From: Candidatus Heimdallarchaeota archaeon AB_125
GTDB taxonomy: Archaea; Asgardarchaeota; Heimdallarchaeia; Heimdallarchaeales; Heimdallarchaeaceae
Length of the DNA stretch: 7,435 nt
Direction: 5' to 3'
Assembly: GCA_001940755.1 (NCBI GenBank)
Contig: MEHH01000136.1
Location: 1-7,435, forward strand
Positions within the stretch are counted from its first letter, which is position 1; every line of letters starts with the position of its first letter. Positions 1-6,258 of the stretch are shown piece after piece. Below the pieces are notes generated by a model that made no database searches, had not been told where the DNA came from, and saw only the letters and a program-made list of their open reading frames with translations. The position numbers and the translations under genes were made by a program.

Positions 1-1125
1 TTTGATTTAATAGATTATATTCTTTCATTTGATACAAATGTTTTCTTAATTGCTTTAGGTATTTATTTTGGATTTCTTCTCATAATGTTTCTTGGTTCAA
101 AATTTTTACCAGGAATATCTGCTAAGGGTGAACCACTAAAAGATGAATCAAGGAAAGAATACAAATTAACAGGCCTAATATTATTCATGATAGCAACATT
201 TGCAGCAATCTTAGTTTTCGTTCTTAATGATACAGTTTCTCCTAAATGGAATTTAACATTCATTGCCAGAGCCTTTATTCCTCTTCTAATAATTTCTAAT
301 GCTTTTGCACTTATTTGGAGTTTAGTTTTATTCTTCACAGGACGAAGAAAACAAGGAGAAGGTAAACGCAAAGGGATAAAGGGAATATTACATGATTTTT
401 GGTTTGGTCCAGAGCTTAATCCAACTTGGTGGGGAATTGATCTCAAGATGTTCACATACCAACCCTCGCTAATTGGTCTCTCTTTCATAAATTGGAGTTT
501 TCTATTTATACAACTTCAAGAACTAGGAACTATTTTACCACAAATGTGGATGTATCAAAGTTTTTGGTGGTTCTATTTGTTTACACACTATATTTTAGAA
601 GAATTTATGCTTTCAACTTGGGATGTAATGGCTGAAAATTTTGGATTTATGCTTGTTTGGGGAGATTTAGTTTATGTTCCATTTTTCTACTCAATTTGTG
701 GATGGTTCATAATCAATCAGACAGATTCCTATTGGACTTTTATGATACCAATTGTTTGCATTCTATACTTCGTCTCTATGTGGATCTTTAGAGGTTCAAA
801 TATCCAAAAATTCAAGTTTAAGAGAAATCCAAATACGAAAATATGGTTCAAACCTGCTAAAGCACTTGAAGGTAAAATACTAATCTCTGGATTCTGGGGT
901 ATTGGTCGAAAATTGAATTATACGGGAGAGATTCTTGTGTATTTCTGCATATTTTTAACTACTGGGGTAATCTCACCTATTCCTGTGATTCTGCCTGCAT
1001 CACTACTGATTCTTTTGACTCATCGAGCTTGGCGAGATGAAAAAAGATGCAAGAAGAAATATGGAAAAATATGGGAAGAATATGGTGAAATAGCTAAGTT
1101 CAAGATGATTCCGAAGATATACTAA
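1..1125 (+). CDS. Sterol reductase family membrane protein (ERG4/ERG24/DHCR7-like), 5' end cut by window edge
   Basis: The frame is open from base 1, so the ATG at 85 is probably internal: the codons before it encode a hydrophobic helix (FLIALGIYFGFLLIMFLG) running into LPG. 374 residues are visible; family members are usually about 400-480. Family marks, numbered from base 1: LPG at 36-38; FGPELNP near 135-141; FGFMLVWGDLVYVPFFYS at about 214-231; FRGSNIQKFKFKRNP at 263-277; SGFWGIGRKLNYTGE at 296-310; LLTHRAWRDEKRCKKKYG near 338-355; and a C-terminal aromatic end, KIY. These follow the order seen in eukaryotic and some bacterial NADPH-dependent C14/C24(28)/C7 sterol reductases, which reduce a ring or side-chain double bond inside the membrane. 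The C-terminal part recalls DHCR7 (SGFWG, LLTHR, RDE.RC..KYG). Many hydrophobic segments support a polytopic membrane protein. The usual ARHxNY reads GRKLNY here. The family call is strong; the substrate is unknown and could be a sterol, hopanoid-like or isoprenoid lipid. It ends 5 bases before the stop of the convergent reductase gene. Confidence 0.88.
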   Translation, partial: FDLIDYILSFDTNVFLIALGIYFGFLLIMFLGSKFLPGISAKGEPLKDESRKEYKLTGLILFMIATFAAILVFVLNDTVSPKWNLTFIARAFIPLLIISNAFALIWSLVLFFTGRRKQGEGKRKGIKGILHDFWFGPELNPTWWGIDLKMFTYQPSLIGLSFINWSFLFIQLQELGTILPQMWMYQSFWWFYLFTHYILEEFMLSTWDVMAENFGFMLVWGDLVYVPFFYSICGWFIINQTDSYWTFMIPIVCILYFVSMWIFRGSNIQKFKFKRNPNTKIWFKPAKALEGKILISGFWGIGRKLNYTGEILVYFCIFLTTGVISPIPVILPASLLILLTHRAWRDEKRCKKKYGKIWEEYGEIAKFKMIPKIY

Positions 1126-1130
1126 AAGAA

Positions 1131-2837
1131 CTAGAAAATTATTCTAAATGGAGGATTCTTGACCATTTCTTTCAATTCTTCTTGAGTTGAAGTAGCCATA
1201 ACATATGTCTTGAAACCACCGTTTAAATTTAAAACATCAAATTTTCTTTGACGAAGATTCCTTTGAGAAATATATGCTCTAAAGCCTTCTTGGCAGAAAG
1301 CATAAATTGTTTCATCTTTTGGTAATTCTTCTAATCTTTGCCTCATCTCAAATTCAGAGATGTGAACAGATCCTTTGATAGTACTTGTCTCAAATTCATC
1401 ATCTCTTCTAACATCAAAAAGAAAAACTCCTTTCCCAACAAGTTCATTTACATCGTGCCAATGATAGGAATTCATTTTTCCTTTCACAATATTAGAAGCA
1501 ATGAAACCAGCCATATTAACAGGATCTTTAGCAGATCCATACGGAGGTGCATAAGTTAATTCTAGTTTTTCTAAATCAAACACTGTTCCACCAAAATGAA
1601 TTGCAGTTGAGATAACATCTATTCTTTTCTCTGCTCCATCTCCACCTAAGACTTGAGCTCCTAAGACTTTACCATCAGTTTTTTCGAATAATAGTTTAAT
1701 TGCTAACTTGTTACCACCAGGATAATAACCTACGTGGTTCATAGGATGCAAGTAAGCTTTGTCATATTTGATTTCAGTATTCTTAAGCTGTTTTTCATTT
1801 AGTCCAACTTGAGCTACGGTGATGTCGAAAACTTTGACAACAGCTGCAGCTAAAACTCCTTCATATTCCTCAACTTCACCTGCTATATTATTAGCTGCTA
1901 TTCTTCCTTGTTTATTTGCAGGTCCTGCTAAAGGAACAGCTACTCTTTCTTCAGTGATAAAGTTAATAACTTGAACTGCATCTCCAACTGCATAAATATT
2001 AGGATCACTAGTTTGCATTTTCTTGTTAACCACAATGTGACCACGAGGACTAAGTTCCAAATCACACTCTCTTGCAAGTTGAGATTCAGGTTTAACTCCT
2101 ATCGCTAGAACTATCATATCAGTCTCAATTTTATTACCACTTTGAGTTATTACAACAGCTCTTCCTGAATCATTATTTTCAAAAGAATCCACTCCATCTC
2201 CCAAAACTAAATTTATATCATGTCTATAAAGTTCATAATGTACATATTGAGCCATTTCTCTATCTAAAGTGATCATAACTTGATCCATCAATTCAACAAC
2301 TGTCACATCAAGTCCTCTCTCTTTTAGATTTTCAGCCATTTCTAAACCTATGAATCCTCCACCAACAACAACTGCACTTTTTGGATTGTTATTGCTGATG
2401 AAATCATCCATTTTGAAGGTATCAGGTATAGTTCTAAGAGTGAAAACAGGTACTTGATCAATTCCTTTGAATGGAGGTCGAATAGGTTCAGCTCCTGGAG
2501 AAAGAACTAGAACATCATAATCTAGTGTATATTCTTCCCCACTAGATTGGTTCTTAACAGTAACTTGTTTCTCAACACGATTAATTGAAATAGCTTCATT
2601 GTTGATTCGAACATCAATATTGAAACGTTCTAGAAACTTTTGTGGAGTCATTAACTCTAATTTCTCTTTGTCAGTAATAACTCCTCCAACATAATAAGGA
2701 AGTCCACAATTTGCATAAGAAACATATGCTCCTCTTTCTAAAATTATAATTTCTGCAGTTTCATCCAATCTTCTTAATCTTGCTGCAGTTGAGGCTCCAC
2801 CTGCAACACCACCAATAATTACTACTTTCTTAGGCAT
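1131..2837 (-). CDS. CoA-disulfide / persulfide reductase with C-terminal rhodanese domain
   Basis: This is a cytoplasmic FAD- and NAD(P)H-dependent disulfide reductase of the CoADR-Rhd type. Such enzymes reduce CoA disulfide or CoA persulfide, or shuttle polysulfide sulfur. Numbering from the ATG at 2837 (568 residues): the FAD dinucleotide motif GGVAGG lies at 9-14; the single redox cysteine is C44 in SYANCGLPYY, the CoADR/NADH oxidase pattern, not the CxxxxC of glutathione reductase. A second dinucleotide motif, VVGGGFIG (157-164), should bind NAD(P)H. IYAVGDA (281-287) is the second FAD contact. The dimerisation domain runs from about 320 to 450 and carries HVGYYPGG and ELTYAPPYG, whose tyrosines lie near the active site in this family. 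The rhodanese domain (about 460-555) has DVR and the active loop C515-QEGFR. The start at 2837 is chosen because the GTG at 2846 is part of an AAGGTG Shine-Dalgarno site. All key residues are present, so it should be active. The fusion points to sulfane-sulfur handling; which substrate is used cannot be told. Confidence 0.93.
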   Translation of the reverse strand: MPKKVVIIGGVAGGASTAARLRRLDETAEIIILERGAYVSYANCGLPYYVGGVITDKEKLELMTPQKFLERFNIDVRINNEAISINRVEKQVTVKNQSSGEEYTLDYDVLVLSPGAEPIRPPFKGIDQVPVFTLRTIPDTFKMDDFISNNNPKSAVVVGGGFIGLEMAENLKERGLDVTVVELMDQVMITLDREMAQYVHYELYRHDINLVLGDGVDSFENNDSGRAVVITQSGNKIETDMIVLAIGVKPESQLARECDLELSPRGHIVVNKKMQTSDPNIYAVGDAVQVINFITEERVAVPLAGPANKQGRIAANNIAGEVEEYEGVLAAAVVKVFDITVAQVGLNEKQLKNTEIKYDKAYLHPMNHVGYYPGGNKLAIKLLFEKTDGKVLGAQVLGGDGAEKRIDVISTAIHFGGTVFDLEKLELTYAPPYGSAKDPVNMAGFIASNIVKGKMNSYHWHDVNELVGKGVFLFDVRRDDEFETSTIKGSVHISEFEMRQRLEELPKDETIYAFCQEGFRAYISQRNLRQRKFDVLNLNGGFKTYVMATSTQEELKEMVKNPPFRIIF

Positions 2838-2843
2838 TTTTTT

Positions 2844-2849
2844 CACCTT
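2844..2849 (-). promoter_or_regulatory. Ribosome binding site of the CoA-disulfide reductase-rhodanese gene
   Basis: On the minus strand AAGGTG is followed by six A and then ATG at 2837. AAGGTG is complementary to the 3' end of archaeal 16S rRNA. It contains the GTG at 2846 that an ORF finder would take as the start, so this site decides the start at 2837. Confidence 0.7.
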
Positions 2850-2880
2850 AATTTCAGAATAACATGAATGAATTGGACAG

Positions 2881-2898
2881 TATCATAAAAAACTAATT
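2881..2898 (-). promoter_or_regulatory. Possible TATA region of the CoA-disulfide reductase gene
   Basis: The minus strand reads AATTAGTTTTTTATGATA, an AT-rich stretch centred about 49 bases before the ATG at 2837. This would leave a leader of roughly 20-25 bases holding the AAGGTG site. The match to a TATA consensus is weak and no good BRE is seen. It shares the 2838-2997 gap with the divergent zinc-protein gene. Confidence 0.25.
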
Positions 2899-2941
2899 GT
2901 TTAAAACTCAATCGCTTTAACCCTTTCTTTTTGACACAATC

Positions 2942-2957
2942 CAAAGAAATATATCAC
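2942..2957 (+). promoter_or_regulatory. Candidate BRE/TATA promoter of the small zinc-protein gene
   Basis: CAAAGAAATATATCAC combines an A-rich BRE-like half with the TATA-like core AATATATC centred near 2951. Transcription would start near 2977, giving a leader of about 20 bases that contains the AAGGAG site at 2981-2986. Confidence 0.5.
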
Positions 2958-2980
2958 TTATTCAAAGCTTTAAGTTCTTA

Positions 2981-2986
2981 AAGGAG
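2981..2986 (+). promoter_or_regulatory. Ribosome binding site AAGGAG before the zinc-protein gene
   Basis: AAGGAG lies 11 bases before the GTG at 2998, rather far, but 1 and 4 bases before ATGs at 2988 and 2991 that open a different frame and stop after 9 or 8 codons. The mismatch between the best-placed start and the coding frame hints at a one-base indel near 2998-3004. Confidence 0.55.
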
Positions 2987-2997
2987 TATGATGCTAA

Positions 2998-3246
2998 GTG
3001 GAGGAATCCAAACGTGAAACTATTACATATCAATGTAATCAGTGTCATCAAAAAAGGATACTTTTACTTCCCGCTGCAATGGATATTAAAGTTGATTCCA
3101 GAGGTTTAAGTGAATATGTTGACCTTCATACTTGTAAAAACTCAGAAATTATAGCTAATGTGCTTTTTATTGATCCACAACTTGCAGTAAGATCACAAGT
3201 ACATGTTTCAAGTGAATTCCTTTTGAGAAATTCTCACCGAAATTGA
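2998..3246 (+). CDS. Small zinc-binding beta-domain protein, probably 3'-truncated
   Basis: 82 residues from a GTG start directly after an in-frame TAA. A zinc-knuckle-like pair CNQC (C13, C16) is followed by ILLLP, then H44 and C46 in DLHTCKNS, then VLFIDPQLAVRSQ (about 55-67). From memory, this order (CxxC, a proline-ended strand, a His/Cys stretch, then a strand like FxDxxxxVRS) recurs in small domains of Asgard archaea, often attached to other domains; I cannot name the family. From about residue 72 (SSEFLLRNSHRN) the reading frame runs over DNA that encodes alpha/beta hydrolase sequence in another frame, so the native C-terminus has probably been lost near 3210. The start may also be damaged: removing one G near 3000 would join the well-placed ATGATG at 2988 to this frame. 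It is either a small functional zinc protein or a decaying gene. No function is assigned. Confidence 0.5.
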   Translation: MEESKRETITYQCNQCHQKRILLLPAAMDIKVDSRGLSEYVDLHTCKNSEIIANVLFIDPQLAVRSQVHVSSEFLLRNSHRN

Positions 3247-3419
3247 AACTTTTTCTTTGGCATGGAGAGGATGATACTCTTTCACCATTTTCTGCAACTG
3301 AAGAATTGTCATTAAAAATACCAACTGCTATTACCAAAATTTTTCCTGATGAAGGTCATTACTCTGTTGCAGTAAATAATGCTGATGAGATATTAGGTAC
3401 TGTAATGAAAAATCTTTAG
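3216..3419 (+). pseudogene. C-terminal remnant of an alpha/beta hydrolase
   Basis: In the third forward frame, open from just after a TGA at 3213-3215 to a TAG at 3417-3419, the DNA encodes IPFEKFSPKLKLFLWHGEDD and continues TLSP, then FPDEGHYSVAVNNADEIL. LWHGEDDTLSP is the strand and turn carrying the catalytic aspartate of alpha/beta hydrolases, and DEGHYS carries the catalytic histidine. The nucleophile serine elbow and everything before it are missing, and no start codon or Shine-Dalgarno site serves this frame. The piece overlaps the end of the small zinc ORF in a different frame. It is most simply the tail of a deleted hydrolase gene. Confidence 0.72.
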
Positions 3420-3428
3420 CAAGAAAAA
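3408..3428 (-). terminator. Possible T-tract terminator after the tandem-GNAT gene
   Basis: Directly after the TAA of the tandem-GNAT gene the minus strand reads TTTTTCTTGCTAAAGATTTTT, with two T5 tracts and no strong stem. Archaeal RNA polymerase often terminates at such U-rich runs. The call rests on composition and position only. Confidence 0.35.
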
Positions 3429-4469
3429 TTATGAAAGAAGTTCATCAATTGTTTTTCTCTCAAATTCATAAACTGGTACATTCTGCCATAACTCATGACC
3501 TAGAATTTTGTTTATTCGATACATGTACTTGTTACTATGAGCACTACCTGTTATCCAATATTTTACTTTAGTTTCTTTCAATAGAGTCAATAGAGATTGG
3601 TATTTCACAGCTAATCCTAAACCATTTCCTCTGTGTTCATGAATAATACCTGTATCATCTTGCCAAGCAATAGCTGGTTGATATTTGTTTATCGCAAAAC
3701 TCGTTAATCCTACAGGTTGTTTTGTTGCTTCATGAACAACCACGAACGTAATATACTCTTGTCCAGTTTTTTTATTTCTATCATATATAGCTTGATGACG
3801 TTCTACAGTGAGATTCATATTTTCTTCAGTTAAGTCTTCTTTTGGCATATCATTCCAAATTTGTTCTATGATTTTTACAAACTCCTCTTCATCAAAATAG
3901 GATTTAAAATCTCTATCATCAACCCGGATAATTTGATAACCTTTACTTAATGCTAGTTCTTTTTGTTTTTGAGCTTCTTTCTCAACATCCTTAAGATTAA
4001 CTTCTTCCAGATCAGCTGTTATAACATCTTCAGCATAACTTTGTTCTTTCTTAAATTTCTTAAGGAAATATTCTCCTGGAGAATCCTTTTGAGCTTCAGC
4101 TCCAACAATTTTGATTTCATTAGGTAATTTCTTTAACATTTCTTTAAGAATTTGAGAACCTATTCCCTTCCTTCTTTCTTTGGGAGAAACATATATTCTG
4201 AACCAAGATCTATCCAAATTATCATACAAAGTATTCCAGAGTATATAACCAAAACCAATTGCTAGATTATTCTTGTTTACTGCTATAGTTTTTATTCTAT
4301 CAGAACCTTTTTCACGAGGAACATTCCAGAAATTTCTATAGAAATCCAGCGAAGGGGGTAATACCCCGTACCACTCTTCTTCATCTTGTTGTCTTAATGC
4401 AAAATATTGTTCAAGATATTTTTCAGGAATATCTTTATTTTTGCCAGAAAAAATCTTTATAGAGGTCAT
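3429..4469 (-). CDS. Tandem GNAT-family acetyltransferase
   Basis: 346 residues forming two GNAT folds. The N-terminal domain (about 1-155) has the acetyl-CoA pyrophosphate loop RRKGIG at 99-104, after the strand WFRIYVSP (89-96). The C-terminal domain (about 178-346) has the matching loop RGNGLG at 280-285, after TGIIHEHR. It ends with N313, N320 and LGHELW, the region where GNATs carry the conserved Asn and a Gly-Phe/His turn. A charged helical linker (about 155-175, EEVNLKDVEKEAQKQKELAL) joins the halves. Both loops look intact, so both domains may bind acetyl-CoA. The layout resembles two-domain GNATs such as mycothiol synthase, but I see nothing that fixes the acceptor (small amine, antibiotic, peptide or protein). 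The ATG at 4469 is preceded by a GTGAG site inside a short hairpin. It ends beside a hydrolase remnant on the other strand. Confidence 0.85.
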   Translation of the reverse strand: MTSIKIFSGKNKDIPEKYLEQYFALRQQDEEEWYGVLPPSLDFYRNFWNVPREKGSDRIKTIAVNKNNLAIGFGYILWNTLYDNLDRSWFRIYVSPKERRKGIGSQILKEMLKKLPNEIKIVGAEAQKDSPGEYFLKKFKKEQSYAEDVITADLEEVNLKDVEKEAQKQKELALSKGYQIIRVDDRDFKSYFDEEEFVKIIEQIWNDMPKEDLTEENMNLTVERHQAIYDRNKKTGQEYITFVVVHEATKQPVGLTSFAINKYQPAIAWQDDTGIIHEHRGNGLGLAVKYQSLLTLLKETKVKYWITGSAHSNKYMYRINKILGHELWQNVPVYEFERKTIDELLS

Positions 4470-4474
4470 AGAAT

Positions 4475-4488
4475 CTCACTTAGGTGAG
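4475..4488 (-). promoter_or_regulatory. Hairpin over the ribosome binding site of the tandem-GNAT gene
   Basis: The minus strand reads CTCACCTAAGTGAG, a perfect 5-bp stem with a 4-base loop, followed by ATTCT and the start ATG. The 3' arm GTGAG is the only Shine-Dalgarno-like sequence before this gene, so folding of the mRNA would cover it. The DNA could equally be a small operator. The element is short and could be chance. Confidence 0.35.
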
Positions 4489-4538
4489 TAAAAACTATCA
4501 TTCATAATTAAGATTTTTGATTTCAGATAATGAATTCT

Positions 4539-4552
4539 CATTATAATTTTCA
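4539..4552 (-). promoter_or_regulatory. Possible BRE/TATA promoter of the tandem-GNAT gene
   Basis: The minus strand reads TGAAAATTATAATG: a GAAAA BRE-like run joined to TTATAAT, centred about 76 bases before the ATG. It would give a leader of about 50 bases that includes the hairpin at 4475-4488. A second AT-rich candidate, TTAATTATG, lies at about 4502-4510. Confidence 0.35.
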
Positions 4553-4634
4553 GTGGGCAACATATGAGCTTTCAAGTAAAGAATTAAGAAACTAATGAAA
4601 CTTGAATTAATGATTTACCTGATAGAGGAAAATT

Positions 4635-5426
4635 CTAATCAATTCTAAATCCATGTCTTCTAATTATATCAATCAATGGTTCCCGTACATGCTTTCTTTT
4701 AATCATCTTCCTTGAGATATGTTCTGACCAAGAATATTTGTTATAGTCTATTTCATCTTTCTGACCTTCAGGAAGAGGTATTTTTGCTTTATTCTTGATG
4801 TAGTAACCTTGTGTGATATATCCTTCATCCATTTCTTTCATACATTCTCTCAATTCTTCTTCGTTCAATTCTTTATAAGAATCTTCGAAAGCACTATATT
4901 TCAAAGGATATCTCGGTCTTATATCTGTTTCAACAGATGGATCTGGATACCCAAGACATAATCCAACTACTGGAAAAACTCTTTGTGGAATATTGAAAAC
5001 TTCAGAAAGTATATCTGCTATTTGAGGAGCTACACCAAGTAGAACGGAACCCATTCCTAGTGAATCAGCTGCAAGGATTACATTTTCGATTACTAGTGTA
5101 GTATCTTGTATTCCTAGCCATAGAGTCATTGCATCATCTGTGTCATATTCATGACCTCTTAGTTTCATTATTTTTTCCATTCTATTCAAGTCTATTAGAA
5201 AAAACATAAGAATCTTGGTTGTAGGATATATACCTATTCCTTTAATTTCTTTCATTTTGTTTTTATCCGATGTATATACAACGCTACATAGCTGAGCTGC
5301 AAAAGGAGCTCTTAATCCTGCTTCAAGAATCTTTTCTAAGTCTTCTTTACTAATTTCTCTTTCAGAGAATTTTCTTATAGATCTTCTTTGATGCATAACT
5401 TTGAAAATATCTGATTCAATTACCAT
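4635..5426 (-). CDS. Nitroreductase-family FMN oxidoreductase
   Basis: A flavin reductase of the nitroreductase fold, normally a homodimer with FMN at the interface, using NAD(P)H to reduce nitro groups, quinones, flavins or other small acceptors. Numbered from the ATG at 5426 (263 residues): RRSIRKF at 14-20 binds the FMN phosphate; RAPFAAQ near 39-45 is the usual (A)PSAxN-like segment in altered form; GMGSVLLG at 124-131 and VVGLCLGYPDP at about 153-163 are the second FMN region. A tail of about 75 residues follows, with YITQGYY (203-209) and YSWSEHISRK (231-240), which I recall from a subgroup of archaeal and clostridial members. The start at 5426 is preferred because the upstream GTG at 5435 is part of a GTGAT Shine-Dalgarno site. 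No partner gene indicates the substrate. Confidence 0.88.
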   Translation of the reverse strand: MVIESDIFKVMHQRRSIRKFSEREISKEDLEKILEAGLRAPFAAQLCSVVYTSDKNKMKEIKGIGIYPTTKILMFFLIDLNRMEKIMKLRGHEYDTDDAMTLWLGIQDTTLVIENVILAADSLGMGSVLLGVAPQIADILSEVFNIPQRVFPVVGLCLGYPDPSVETDIRPRYPLKYSAFEDSYKELNEEELRECMKEMDEGYITQGYYIKNKAKIPLPEGQKDEIDYNKYSWSEHISRKMIKRKHVREPLIDIIRRHGFRID

Positions 5427-5430
5427 AACA

Positions 5431-5435
5431 ATCAC
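5431..5435 (-). promoter_or_regulatory. Ribosome binding site of the nitroreductase gene
   Basis: The minus strand reads GTGAT, then four bases, then ATG at 5426. GTGAT pairs with the ATCAC part of the 16S rRNA tail. The site explains why the GTG at 5435 need not be the start. Confidence 0.5.
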
Positions 5436-5462
5436 AATTGATTTTTAACCAGTGTTGTAATT

Positions 5463-5476
5463 GCTAATTAAAAATC
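5463..5476 (-). promoter_or_regulatory. Possible TATA box of the nitroreductase gene
   Basis: The minus strand reads GATTTTTAATTAGC, centred about 43 bases before the ATG at 5426. This would leave a leader of about 18 bases carrying GTGAT. A second AT-rich site, CCTATAAAAATC, sits further upstream near 5510-5521. Confidence 0.3.
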
Positions 5477-5532
5477 TATGTAAGAATTTTCGATAATCAG
5501 ATGAATTAGATTTTTATAGGATGTAAAAGTAA

Positions 5533-5730
5533 ATTACTTTTCCAGAACATCATCAAAGAGGGTTAGCTAAGTATACTACAGCTGAAACTATTGAACATTG
5601 TTTTCGAAAAGGGATTAATAAAATTTCTTTGCAGTGTAGAGATTCAAATATAGTAAGTAAGAAGACAGCTGAAGTTGTGGGTTTTAAGCTTCGAAAGAAA
5701 TCTTATGAATTCCAAGGAACTTGGATATAG
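5533..5730 (+). pseudogene. C-terminal remnant of a GNAT acetyltransferase
   Basis: From a TAA at 5530-5532 to a TAG at 5728-5730 the plus strand encodes 65 residues: FPEHHQRGLAKYTTAETIEH, a stretch with ISLQCRDSN, then SKKTAEVVGFKLR. QRGLA is the acetyl-CoA pyrophosphate loop (Q/RxxGxG/A), RDSN...S the conserved Asn region of motif B, and AEVVGF the end of the fold. The N-terminal half is absent: upstream frames are full of stops and show no GNAT sequence, and there is no start codon or Shine-Dalgarno site. It is not similar in detail to either half of the intact tandem GNAT, so it looks like a separate lost gene. It lies between two minus-strand genes. Confidence 0.75.
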
Positions 5731-5742
5731 AGATAAGTAGCT

Positions 5743-6219
5743 TTATTCTTCTTCTCCCTGTATTATTTCTTTTGTGTTCTTTTCCTTTCTCATTGTTTCT
5801 TTTCCACATTCAGGACAGTTTAAGCGTCTTGCATCATAGACCAACATACAGTTGGAACATGTAGTTAATCTAACTTTTTCCCATTCAGCTTTCTCTCGTT
5901 CCTCTTTCGATACCATAGGAGCATCAGGATCTGGTTTGAATAAAAATATAATAAATTTGAAGAAATAGTAAGCTGCTGTTAACACAGCAAAACTACCTAG
6001 AGCCAATCCTATTGAGCTCCCCAAAGTCAGCAGAATTGCATATGGAGTAGCATCTATATTTTGTAAAGTTATAATCCATATAAATGATAAAATGAAAAAG
6101 GTTAAAATTGCTAATCTATATCTTATTTTAATTGAATTAATACGATTCTCTAATTCCTTTATTTTACTTATTTCATTATCAAAAGAGTCTTCAGCTTCAC
6201 TCAAATCTTTCAGCTCCAT
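5743..6219 (-). CDS. Membrane protein with N-terminal coiled coil and C-terminal zinc ribbon
   Basis: 158 residues of unknown function. Residues 1-33 are charged and heptad-like (a probable short coiled coil). A hydrophobic helix at about 35-52 and a longer hydrophobic stretch at about 60-94, holding one bent or two helices, anchor it in the membrane. After FKPDPDAP a charged linker leads to a zinc ribbon with C121-x2-C124 and C135-x2-C138 (CSNC and CPEC), facing the cytoplasm if both termini are inside. The tail is highly charged. There is no Shine-Dalgarno site; instead an excellent BRE/TATA sits 26 bases before the ATG, so the mRNA should be leaderless. Small zinc-ribbon membrane proteins are common in archaea and are usually hypothetical; a scaffold or sensor role would be a guess. 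Confidence 0.8.
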   Translation of the reverse strand: MELKDLSEAEDSFDNEISKIKELENRINSIKIRYRLAILTFFILSFIWIITLQNIDATPYAILLTLGSSIGLALGSFAVLTAAYYFFKFIIFLFKPDPDAPMVSKEEREKAEWEKVRLTTCSNCMLVYDARRLNCPECGKETMRKEKNTKEIIQGEEE

Positions 6220-6240
6220 CTAGTTAAATCTATAAATTAC

Positions 6241-6256
6241 ATTATATAGTTTCCGT
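6241..6256 (-). promoter_or_regulatory. Strong BRE/TATA promoter, leaderless, for the zinc-ribbon membrane protein
   Basis: The minus strand reads ACGGAAACTATATAAT. CGGAAA fits the archaeal BRE and CTATATAAT the TATA box. The ATATAA core is centred about 26 bases before the ATG at 6219, so transcription should begin at or within a base or two of the start codon. Confidence 0.75.
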
Positions 6257-6258
6257 AA

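Noticed and set aside
63..488. Minus-strand open frame of 141 codons over the sterol reductase gene
   Set aside because: It is antisense to strongly family-like sequence, shows no motif and has no promoter or ribosome site.
85..1125. Start of the sterol reductase at the ATG at 85
   Set aside because: The frame is open to base 1 and the upstream codons encode the first half of a membrane helix that continues into LPG, so the ATG is internal.
850..1125. Reading the C-terminal part as an isoprenylcysteine methyltransferase or DUF1295 protein
   Set aside because: These share the C-terminal fold, but FGFMLVWGDLVYVPF, FRGSNIQK and the DHCR7-like ending place it in the sterol reductase branch.
1338..1559. 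Plus-strand open frame of 73 codons inside the reductase-rhodanese gene
   Set aside because: It is a shadow of the rhodanese and dimerisation region on the other strand and has no family features.
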